Below, in pieces: positions 1 to 10,436 of a stretch of 64,000 nt of DNA. Under the pieces are notes generated by a model that was not told where the DNA came from, did not search any database, and worked only from the letters and a program-made list of their open reading frames with translations. How positions within the stretch are numbered: the stretch's first letter is position 1; each line of letters starts with the position of its first letter. A program made the translations under genes and the position numbers. Source of the stretch: Rhynchopus euleeides. Lineage: Eukaryota > Euglenozoa > Diplonemea > Diplonemida > Diplonemidae. The stretch spans positions 2,035,510-2,099,509 of the forward strand of contig OY723296.1 of the NCBI GenBank assembly GCA_963210315.1, in the 5' to 3' direction.

Positions 1-3000
1 GTACTGATGCTTCAGAAGTCCTCTTAGAAGTCTCCGAGAAGTTCGCAGCAAAGTTCAACCTTGATTTGCAGGCGAATCTTGACCCGGCTCGTGGGAGCTT
101 CGCTCATGCGCACGTTCCGTCAACGCGCACGTTCCCGTCAACGTCAATATGAAGGGTTCACTGTTCTGAGAAGAGTCACAGGGCCTCCTGGTCGTGAAGA
201 CCCCACTAGGAGAGTCGGCATCGGCAGCGCATGCTTGCGATCTGCACACCGCAGTTTCGTTTCGTTGAACTTCCTGTTGCTGACCGATGAACGCGTTGAA
301 GAGCGGGTTTGCGGGCTTGCTGAGTGCAGGCAATTCTGGAAAAAATAGGCCAATTTTCACTACCTCAGAACTACCTTCAAACTACCAGTGTATTTGCACA
401 TAACACACTTGTGTGGTACGGGAAATGCTAAGAGGAACACGATTGACTCGGGACTGCTGCTGGCCTCTCTTGCTGTGGTTCACTTATGTATTGTGCTCTC
501 CCTGCTCCTCATGGGTTTTGGCACAACGCTGATGATGAGGAAGTTGCATCAGACGACAAGGTAAGGAAGCACACCAAACCGGAGTTCCCCCAAATCAAAA
601 GACACACACCGCCCGAGAGGCAATCGGCACATTTTAGCGACGGAGACCGATGGACCTATGATGCAACATTCACAGCATCGCGGCAGGCCAGGTGTTTCTC
701 GTAGCTTTTGGGGGTCTTCGCTGGTCGACAAACTTCGACAATCTTCGTCAGTTTTCAGCCAATTCAACAGGAAATGCACCAAAATGCACTGACGATCACC
801 CCGTAGCGAAGACCCCCTTTACCTTTTGAGGGCTCAGCCACACCAACTGGTCATGCTGCAACACGTTGTCAAGAGCTGACCAATCATTCAGACACAGGCC
901 CGCAACACAACAGCCCATTTCGCACAAAACGTCAGAGAATTAGTGCGGGAACACCGCGACCTCAAGCCGTACATTTCGTCACACTGCAGGCAGCTCTGCC
1001 TTTCTTGTTGAACCGAAGGAACCGAAATCGAAGGAAATGGGAATAATGGGGGCCCTCGCTACCAGTCCCACCTCGTCACAGCTCGTCAGTCAGTGAGGGG
1101 AAGCGAGCCGTTGCACACTTTCTTTCTCACTCAGTCACATCTGGAGCGAGGCCCCCCAATGGAAATGGAATGTGAGGAACAGGTGGCGAGGAAACCACCG
1201 CTGCCTGCACCAACCTAACCTCGTGCACGGCGCTTAACACTCGGGGAACACGCACGATCTCATGATTGTGTTACGTCCCTTCACCAACAGCTCTCGCTCT
1301 GGCTGGGCCAGGCTGTGGGTTCCGCTGGGTTCTTGCCCAGTGACTGCTTCTGCTCAAGGGCTTCGCTCTGATCTCACACACCCTTTCACTCTCACATACA
1401 CATGCAGACACCTGACAGCGTGCGGATCTGGCCATCATGCAGATCTGAAGAAAACTCACCACATCCTCCTCCCACATCCTCTCCACACCCTTCTCGCCCC
1501 CTCCCGTTCTAAATGTGACAGGCCTGAAGCTGATATGAAGGCGTCTCTCGTGTGTGCTGATTTTTGAGCAGTTTTGCACATGATCAAAAACCAAGCATGC
1601 TTTGTCCTGTCAATTTTTCTGAACCCGACATCCCCTCCCGTGTGAACACCCCTGTGGCAGCATGTCCGCACCCCCGATCCACCCTTTTGTCACACACAAT
1701 ACTGCCGTTGAGCATGGTCTCTGTCCCTGTCGGAGCGTTTGGGTGTCTTTGTGGCACCTTTCTCGGCGTCCAGGTCCAGGAGGGCGGCTGTCGTCGAGAC
1801 CGTCTTCTGGGTGACCTTCTGAAGGTTTCCCGCCATAACCCCTCCTGGACCTGGATCTGCTATGCATTAGCGTCGCTACTGCATCTCGTTTTCCCTTGCC
1901 CGTCCCCATCCCAACACCATGACCCGAACTCTTGCTGCATTTCCCAGTCGAAACTTTCTGTGCCTTTAGCTGGATCTTGCGACCCACTCGCACCACCTCG
2001 TCAGACCAGGAGTGGTGTGCACAAAGAGTGGGATTTGTGTTCCAATAAAACAGCTTTTGTCAGGAAGTGGGGGGGGGGGGGCACAGATAAGTATTACAAA
2101 CCATGTGGAAGCGTAAGCGTCAACGCATCGTTTAGGGAGCACGGTTTCTCCGCTTGTTGTCTGACCTTCCACCCCGTGAAAATGTCATCCCCTAAACAGG
2201 CGTGTATATGTCACCCCCCTTCCGATTTTTGCACCTGTGGGGGGTGACAGATACACGGCAGGGCAATTCCTAACTATCGACCCATCGACCCACCAAAAAC
2301 CGGTTTCCCCTTTCCATTGACCCACCGACCCACCGAATTTCTGCAGGATGGGTCGATGGGTTGATGCGTTGGTCTTTACCCCCTTTTTGACAGTCTTTGC
2401 TCAGCTCCCCCCTTTTTCCCCCCCATCGACCAGTTTTCCCCCGACCCTGGAAAGTTAGGAACATCCCTGCTCGTGTGAGCGGAAAGCGACCTACCACAGC
2501 TGCACCAAACGTGCTCTATACACACAGCTCCTCTATGCAGGAAATACAAGGATACGTTTCGGGGGTTTTTTGTGTGTAAATCGTCAGCGCAACAAACAAA
2601 AAGGAAAATCCATCAGCGCGGTTGTTGCTGTGAGGGGCGCTTAAAACGGGCGGTCCGCGAGGCTCCGCGGTAACGTGAGTACCCCTCGAGACAGTGGAGG
2701 CAGCACCAGAGTTCGATCGGTGCGTCCTACACTAAACTAAAAAGATTAACGTGTGTGTGTGTGGACGCGTCAACGCAAAAGGGTCCTGCTGCTGAGTGGT
2801 GCTATGGAGAACGCCCTCTCCTGCTGCAGGTTTGCAAGTCGGCAAAACATACGACACCGCAGAGGCCACGAAAACGTGTGCATGCACCGCACCACTGCAC
2901 CCACCCACCTACCCACCCGCCCACCACAGCGTTGCCATGGGACTGCCATGAGCAGCGGGATACACACCTGACCCTACACGGCGGCACAGCTGCCCCTGGC

Positions 3001-3012
3001 TGGTGAGCTGTG
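1..3012. other. Intergenic region upstream of the PKD2-like gene
   Basis: No open frame here has protein-like composition. The stretch holds one short inverted-repeat element (710-817), a long G run near 2070, and a short motif at 2711-2755 that recurs elsewhere in the window. The last 300 bases are presumably the promoter and 5' leader of the channel gene, but no TATA-like or initiator element can be defended. Confidence 0.6.
710..817 (+). mobile_element. MITE-like element, copy 1 of 3 (108 bp)
   Basis: The element starts GGGGGTCTTCGC and ends with its reverse complement GCGAAGACCCCC. The trinucleotide TTT flanks both ends (707-709 and 818-820), as expected for a 3-bp target duplication. 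The interior contains GTCAGTTTTCAGCCAATTC and a TGCACCAAAATGCA palindrome. Near-identical copies lie at 18655-18765 and, inverted, at 47844-47952. It has no coding capacity and must be moved by a transposase encoded elsewhere. Confidence 0.85.
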
Positions 3013-6000
3013 ATGGCGCCTGCGGTGTGGACGAAGCTTGAGGTAGACCGTCTGCGCGAGGCCTTCAAACAGGCCGACAAGGACAAGGATGGGAAGCTGG
3101 AGAAGTCGGAGCTGGAGGACCTGCTGCAGAACCAGTTCGGCAGCCTCCGCGATGCAGACGATCTCGACGAGCTGCTGCCGCACATCGATGACGGGGAGAA
3201 GATCGACTTCGAGCACTACGTGACGTACACCACTTCAGACCTGTCGATGCGTTTTGACCTGCGCTTCATCCGGCACATGCGCGAGTCATGGGAGGACCAG
3301 CTCGGGCTGCAGCTCTACTTCCCCTTCCTGGCCCTCTTCATCACATACCTTGTGATCGGGCACTCCCTGGGCCCGAGCTACTGGCAGACCTTCGCACTCA
3401 ACGACCTAGTGATGGGTGAAGAGTTCGACACCTCCCCAGACATGCGCTTCGAGAAGTTCTACCACGAGATCAAAGACGAGGATGAGTACTGGATGTGGGT
3501 GCACGGCCCCCTCCTCAACGCCTGGTGGGGTGAGAACGACGGCGACGCTGCGAACGGCTACGCAAAGTACGCCAACATGCCTGTCGGTGCGCTGAAACTG
3601 CGGCAGGTGCGTGTGGAGCCCGAGACCTGCGCCTCCCGCCACGCCTTCTACCCCAACAGGGTGCGCCACACCAACCTCTCGGCCGTCATCGGCGATGGCG
3701 GGCTGACGGTGCGCGACAGGCTGGGCCACTTCCCTCTGGAGTGCTTCCCGAAGTGGCGGTCCACACGGCGCTACACAGGACCCTACATTGTGGACCGCAC
3801 CATCCCTGCTGATGCACCTTTCTCGACAGACGTCACACGCGTGCCGCTGAATGTGTCGCGCGTGCAGGCAGATGCGTATCAGATGGTGGGCGAGGCGCTG
3901 TGGCACCGCGACTGCAGCAACAACGTGCAGAGTAGCATACAGGGGCTGACGGTGACGGGCCTCAACGCGTCGACCTTCATGTGGTTTGAGGCGAAGGCTT
4001 CGAACTACGACTGCGAGGGGTACGCGTTGGTGATCCCCTTCTCGTGGAACCGATCACGTGTGGTGCAGGCGCTGGGATACCTGCAGAACGGGATACCTTA
4101 CACCGCTGATGACGGGACAGAGAAGAAGCTGCCGTGGATCGACCTCCAAACCCGTGCATTGTGTATGTCCCAGGGAGGGTTATCTTCGTTGGTCCCGAAT
4201 GGGGTGGCTCGTGTCGTGCCCTCCTCCTCCCCTTCTGCCACCCTCTTCTGCCACAGCTGTTGAGATGTTCACGTACAGCCCGAACGTCAACCTGTTCAGC
4301 CGGCTGCAGTATCTGGTGGAGGTGACGGACGGCGGTGCCTGGGTGCCAGCCTCAAAGACCATCAAGTATGCCTGCAAGCAAGCACGAAGCACAGCCTTGT
4401 AACAAATTGAGGTCAACTCGCTTCAGCCCTGTGATGATCAGGCACCCACACACACACCCACCACACCACAGCTTCAAGTTGTTCCAATGGAAGACGTTCC
4501 AGTTTGCGTACTTCTTCTTCATGTTCCTGTTCGTGCTGATCCTGGTGTGCCACTTCATGTCGTGGTGCACAAGGGTATGTCCCCGCAGCCCAGCCCTGCC
4601 GCACTGTGCCGCCGCTGCCCTCAGGTGTGGGGTGCCGCCAGCGATTTGAAGCACGACTGGCGAGCCACCGGAGTGCTCGTCACGACAAAGGCAGTGATCC
4701 GCACCCTTGCGACCCACTGGATGGCACTCGACCTGACAAACTACCTCTTCTTCGCCTGTGCCTGGAGCATCAAGTTCTGGCTCATGGCCTACGGCATGAC
4801 GAACACACCTGTGCTGGAGAACGACTGGTTCCCAGACGAATACGAGACTGTGGCTAGGTGGGTGCAGGTATGGCCACCCCACCCACCCCAGCCACCACCA
4901 CCCCACACCACCCCCCCAGATTGCAAACTACTTCGACGGCGTCAACGCGCTTCTCTGCTGCATCCGCATCCTCTACTACCTCCGCCTCAACCCGAGGTTC
5001 AACCTGCTGCCCAAGTCGTTGGAGAAGGCGAAGGAGGAGCTGTGGGGGCTGCTGCTGATCTTCTTCATCCTGTTTGTGGGGTTCTGCCTCATGGGGTACA
5101 TCGTGCTTGGCCAGGTTGTGGAAGACTTCCGCAACCCTTGGCTCACCCCCGTCGTGCTGCTGCGCTACATGGTTGGCGACTTTGACTACGTGCAGATCCG
5201 AGAGGAGCGGCGTGTCCTGGGGCCCCTGTTCTTCTCCATGTTTCAGACGACCTGCTTCCTGGTGCTGCTCAACATGGTCATCGCCGTGCTGTCCGACTCC
5301 TTCTCGGAGGTGCAGGAGGAGAAGTGGCGCCCAGAGATGCTCCGCTCCCTGATGGACAACACAAACGACCCGATCTACGACCCGAAGAAGGGGCAGACCA
5401 GCAACATGTTCAACAACCTGGCGGTGGTGCGCGAGGTGCGGTACTGGGTGACCCGGTTCGTCCTCTCCGTCAAAGACGCCCTGTTCAACGTCAGCGACAT
5501 CGAGGCGCGCAAGCGGGATGCGGACAACCTTAACCCACGCATCTACTGGGAGAAGAAGGAGGGCGCGATCCATGCCAAAAAGAGCGTTGCGTCGTTCGTT
5601 GACAAGCTGAACCTCTGCGTGCTGCAGCTGGAGGACTATTTGGTGTTCGGGGGGGACACGGAGGACGACGACGACGGGCCGCAGAGCTTCCAAGGGTTCG
5701 GCTACGACTACGAGCAGGTGGCGAAGCACCTGGTCACCGCCCCTGCTGAGAAGATGGACCGCGAGTCGCGCCTGCTGCTGACAGACCTGCTGGAGAGCCA
5801 CCACTACTGGCACAACGAGGTCAGGGGCATTGCCGAGTTCGGGGATCCAGACGAGCCGGCACGCCACCGCGAGACAGAGCGTAAGGACGACCAGATCAAG
5901 CAGCTCTTCAAGGCACAGCGTATGCAACCCTCACATGGGTCCTTCTCATCTGAATATCACTCACGAATGGATTGCACACCTTTGTGCGCTGTGGGCCTGC

Positions 6001-7359
6001 GCTCTGTGTCGCGCGTCAAACCTTTTCTCGCAGTTCTGCATTTCTGAGCGAAGCCCCTCCGGCAGCGGTGGAACAGAGAGTCACTCTTTGCACCCCTGAT
6101 GGGCTGCCGCACACCCATCCAACAAAAGTTTAAAAATTCCAAAACAATGGGGTCGAGACACTCTTGCTACGGCCACACCACACTGCCCCCTCACCCCTCC
6201 CTCTGCAGGTCTTTCGATGTATGCTTATGGCGATGTTGACGACGACGACATGTACGATGCGGTGTCGCACGCAGAGTCGCACGACCTGGGCGACGAGGAG
6301 GAGGAGTTCGACAACGTCGAGGAGTGGCGGCGGCGGTGCAAGGAGCAGGACACGCTGATGGACGACATCGTCCAGCAGGCCTCCTCCATCCACTCCAACA
6401 AGCAGCAGATCCAGGGGCTCATGCGGGGCGCCCTCATCTCCGCACTGCAGAGCAGGCTGGCCCGCCCGAAGTGCGCCATGCGCTTCGAGGACAACTCACA
6501 CGTGCAGATCAGGGTGCACCGCCTCATCGGCGCACGCTTCGGGCAATACCTACCCGACGGTGTCATGGCGCGCCGCACCCACAACGTCACCATCTTCACG
6601 GGGGACGACCCCGACGCCACCAGCATGCCCTTTGCCTTGGTGAGCCACGCCTCCGAGTCTGCGATGCTGGCGGAGGCGAAGAAGGCCCTCGGCATCCCGC
6701 GTGAGAAGGGTGTCCGCGTGATGCGGCACAGGCGGAGCTGCCCGTTCGACGATGTGACGGAGGCGGAGGTGCGCTTCACCTTCGATGGGGTTGGTGGGCC
6801 TGCGACGGGGCACCTGCTGCGCCTGGATGTCGTGGAGGGTGTGGAGGCTGTGGACTGGAACAGCGTGAAGTGGGCGGAGGTGAGCGGGAAGACGGAGATA
6901 GCGGACGCCAAGACGCCTGCCCAGATGGAGGACAACGGGGGGAAGACGTCCCGCATGTGGCGCGAGCTGATCTGCGAGAAGGCCCTGCTTGCGGAGCTGC
7001 AGAAGAGGATCAACACCAAGACAGGTGTCCTCGAGACGCACGTGGGGCGGCCATACCTTGTGCCTGATCACTACGACGGGCCGAGGGACGACGCTGCGAG
7101 CAAGGTTTTCACCGAACGCACCATGACGAAGGACGGGAATATCATCGAGGAGGATGACGATGAAGAGGTCCTCTGCTATTCGCAGCTCGAGCTGATCTAC
7201 GAACCTGTGACACGCTTCCGCGAGCACATGGAAGATACCATACACGACATGGTCCGCAAGAAGCTCCCGAACCTGATGCTCAGCACCCTGGAGACGCAGC
7301 AGCTGATGACCCTCCTGGAGTGGAAGGTCCGCAACGACAAGCGCCAGAACCAGTTCTGA
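3013..7359 (+). CDS. PKD2-type polycystin cation channel with N-terminal EF-hand
   Basis: Six exons: 3013-4162, 4257-4365, 4472-4574, 4625-4867, 4920-5919 and 6209-7359, giving 1,251 residues in frame. The start is the first ATG; a GTG one codon upstream is not used. A canonical EF-hand loop lies at residues 22-33 (DKDKDGKLEKSE). S1 is near 96-116, followed by a large extracellular polycystin (TOP) domain with the family signature LRQVRV and a TRAL..MFTYSPNVNLF stretch. S2 to S4 are near 431-450, 488-512 and 543-562, and S5 near 574-598. The pore loop (about 602-632) contains VGDF, and S6 (about 636-662) ends LLNMVIAVLSDSFSEV. Polycystin-2 channels are tetrameric, calcium-permeable TRPP channels, often ciliary. 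The roughly 590-residue C-terminus is long and has acidic runs near 872-905. Position and architecture suggest pairing with the PKD1-like gene at 23626. Confidence 0.93.
4163..6208 (+). other. Five introns of the PKD2-like gene
   Basis: Introns are 4163-4256, 4366-4471, 4575-4624, 4868-4919 and 5920-6208, of 94, 106, 50, 52 and 289 bp. Every donor begins GTATG. Every acceptor ends CAG, mostly after a C-rich CCACC tract. Each join keeps frame and restores expected polycystin sequence, for example TRALSVEMFTY across the first and WVQIANYFDGV across the fourth. Confidence 0.85.
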
Positions 7360-8440
7360 TTCCGAATAGGTTTTTGAACTGCCTTCCCCAAGCAGCAGCC
7401 GTGCCCTCGGATTCCACACGCCCCCCCCTCCTCCGGGCCGACAAAAGAAGACCAATCTTTGCCGGGAATATGGAGGGCCGGGCCTCGCTTTTTCTCATTG
7501 CAGCAACACGCAGGGGGGGGGGGTTCAGGGGTTCAGGGGTTGCCGGGGCCTATCATCCCATTCCTTACCATTCCATACTCATTGCTGAAAGGGCTGCCCT
7601 CATACCCCGAGTAATACTTCTGTCAGCACTAGACAGTTCATACCTAATAGCCGGTAGGTGTTAGACCAGGGCGGCGTCTCTATTCTTCTCTACGCTTCAA
7701 AGGCAAGGACTCCCGATACCGACACATTTGTGCGCTGTGTCCGTTGTGTCGTGTCGTAGCCCTGTGTCAAGACTGTGCGGGTGTGTGCGGCATTCTAAAT
7801 CGTGAGGGAGCTCGCCTTTTCGTTCTCCGGCACGCCTTGTTGTCCGGCACAGAGGTTGGCTGTCGAAGCGTGTAACCTGTGTATCAGCATGTGCCCCCTG
7901 CCCGCACTGCAGGCAGCCCCAGGAGGCAGGCCCGACCCAAACCCCCTCAGAGTCCTTTCATGCGGTGTGTGGGTGTGTGTCTGCGAACGGTTCAGCCTGC
8001 TGACCCCTCGCCCTTCCCCATGTGCTGCTCAGGCCCGGCACACCAGCCAGGGTCGCGGCATAAGGCAGGTGCCCCTCACGGCACTGCACCCTTGGCACAT
8101 ATGTTCTAGAAGCGATGAGGGTGTTGCAGCAGATCCGAAGATAACGGTCCCAATACCCCCGCCCGGTGTTTCTTTTCAATGCCACGCAGTGCCTTTTGTT
8201 TCTGGAAGCGTGAATGCGACGAACTGGCGATGTCGGAGCATAGAAGCGATGCTGTTTGTTGGATTTGTGTGTGGTTGACGTCTCCAGCAATTCTCCAGCA
8301 CAGAGTGATCAATGCAAAACCCATCTGTGGGGAGACCCGAAAGACTGTGTGCTGTCTTCTCTTTGTTGCAATACACACGGCAAACTGTCACACCCACCCC
8401 ACCGCCCACCAGACCACCGGGCGACTGTTGGTGTCACGCG
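7360..8440. other. Intergenic spacer
   Basis: This lies between the channel gene and the EF-hand gene. I see a G run near 7512 and direct repetition of CATTCC-type words near 7557-7580, but no supported gene, RNA or element. Confidence 0.5.
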
Positions 8441-10436
8441 ATGTCGCGCATGGTGGAAGCGACGATCATCGAGCCCGACCACGAAGAGGACTATGACAGC
8501 GACACACAGGACACCTCCTCCAAGGTGATCAAGGATGTGAACCGGCTACAGAGCGGGGGCGGGCTTGGCGAGCGGCGCCTCAGCAAGGTGGAGGACCAGA
8601 GGCTGCGCACTGCGTTGGGCATCATTCGCAGCGGGTCGCAGCGCGAGCTGAAGGAGGAGTGCATCCGCAATGAGTGGTACCAGGTGTCGGATGAGCAGGA
8701 GCGCGACATCCTGAAGGACTGCGTCACCGACGAGGCCTTCTGGGAGGAGGTCAAGGAGCTGGCGCGCAAGGAACTCGAGGCGGAGCCGGCGGTGATGGGT
8801 GAGGACCAGTTCCGTGCCATGTTCCGCGAGTTCGACGCAGACAACTCCGGCGCCATCGATGCTGAGGAGCTCCGGAAGCTGCTGCAGCAGGCCATGGGCA
8901 TGGACTGCACATATGAGGAGGTGGTCGACCTGATGTCGCAGGTCGACACCGACGGAAACGGCGAGATTGACGAAGTATGCCTGCGTGACGATTTCTGTTG
9001 AGTACATGATCGCAATCCGAGTGAACTCTGATACCACCTCCACTCCACTGTGTTATGCCACTCACTACGCCGCCAAGCGTCTTGTTCAGAGGTTCACCAA
9101 CCTCCAACGCACCGCACCACCACCACCACCACCACTCACACAGCAAGAGTTCCTGGACATCATGAACGCTGCCAAGAAGCAGCAGGAGTCCTCTGGCTAC
9201 CGCGAGCAGCGTGAGCGGCTCGAAGAGGCATCCCCCCTGGGCCAGGCGCGGAAGCGGCGCCAGAGTGCCTTCGGCGAAGGCCCGCCACGCCCACCCTCCA
9301 GAGACAGGCCCCTGACAGAGACGACCATCGCCATCCCCCCTGTGCCGTCCTCCAACCTGGGTGTCGGCGCCACCTCCTCGCGGCATCCGCTGGACAGCGA
9401 TGACGAGGACAGCACCGAGAAGCTCTCCACCAAGCTGCGCCGCAAGGCCTCCTACACACAGAACAAGGGGGAGAAGGTCACACTGCTGGGCAAGGCCACC
9501 GTGGAGGAGTACAAGGTGTGCCTGATGTCCCATCCGCCACAGGGGTCGATGCGTGCATGATTTTTATGGTTTCCGCAAAGTGATGTCGCATGTGAGGTTT
9601 TCACGCGGGAAGTGATGCACTCCTGCCTCCACCCACCCGTCACCTACCCCCCCACCCACCCACCCCATTCAGGAGATGCTCAAGAGCACAGCACAAGCTG
9701 CCCGCAGGAAGAGCGAGGTGAAGGAACCCGTCCCTGCACCCGAGGCGGCGAGGCCGGCCGTCCGCTCCGATCCGGCGCCTTCATCGCCTCCCGTCTCCTC
9801 CCCCGCAACCGCCGGGTCGCCGACCTTCACCCCGGGCGCCATCTCCATCTCTGCCGCGATGAAGTCCTCGAAGCGGCCTGAGGCCGGGTACTCCTCCGGC
9901 CCCGTGTCACCCCCGAAGCCCAAGCAGGAGGAGGTGGGCATCGAGGTCACGGCGCCCCAGGCACACCTCCCTGCCGACGACTCGACGCACTCCACAGAGC
10001 CGTGTGAGGAGGTCGTGGTGAACGAGGGGAGCGGCTCTGTGCCTGCTGCCCTGAAGCAGACACGGTCTTCTCCGAAGAAGAAGGTTTGCCTTGCCTCCCC
10101 GCGCCCCGCCCAGTGCACTCTGCAGGTAGATTGGTTGTGTGGTATCCGAGTTCCACCTGTTGCCTCCTCAAAAAATCAGGCCACATTCAGGACACACGAA
10201 CTACGTAGCACGCCCGTTCAGGGTTGGCCCCACCTTTATTTGTCGCAACCCGCATCCCACCACTCTGGTGTAGAGAGAATACGAGTCACCCAGTAGCCGC
10301 AGTCCCCCTTCATTCACCACCACCACACCCCCCGCCACCACAGGTCTCCAAGCCCAAGGCACCCAAGGACGAGGTGCCCAGCTACATGCGCAACACCGCC
10401 GCCAGCAAGCCTAAGACGGGCAGCAGCCGGAGGTGA
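8441..10436 (+). CDS. EF-hand protein with long disordered C-terminal tail
   Basis: Four exons: 8441-8974, 9144-9515, 9673-10083 and 10344-10436, giving 469 residues; all introns are phase 0. The start is the first ATG before protein-like sequence (MSRMVEATIIEPDHEEDYD). Two calmodulin-type calcium loops are visible: DADNSGAIDAEE at about 132-143 and DTDGNGEIDEQE at about 169-180. The first intron falls inside the second loop, and splicing restores the motif, which supports that join. From about residue 185 the protein is rich in S, P, K and E and looks disordered. The EF pair suggests a calcium sensor. No specific family is recognised. It sits between the two polycystin genes, so a role with them is possible but unproven. 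Confidence 0.85.

Noticed and set aside
1564-2247. 227-codon + strand ORF
   Set aside because: No domain, irregular composition and a G-run-encoded glycine block; likely chance in GC-rich DNA.
4854-5927. 357-codon minus-strand ORF over the channel gene
   Set aside because: Antisense shadow of the PKD2-like exon; Leu/Val/His-rich composition mirrors the sense codons.
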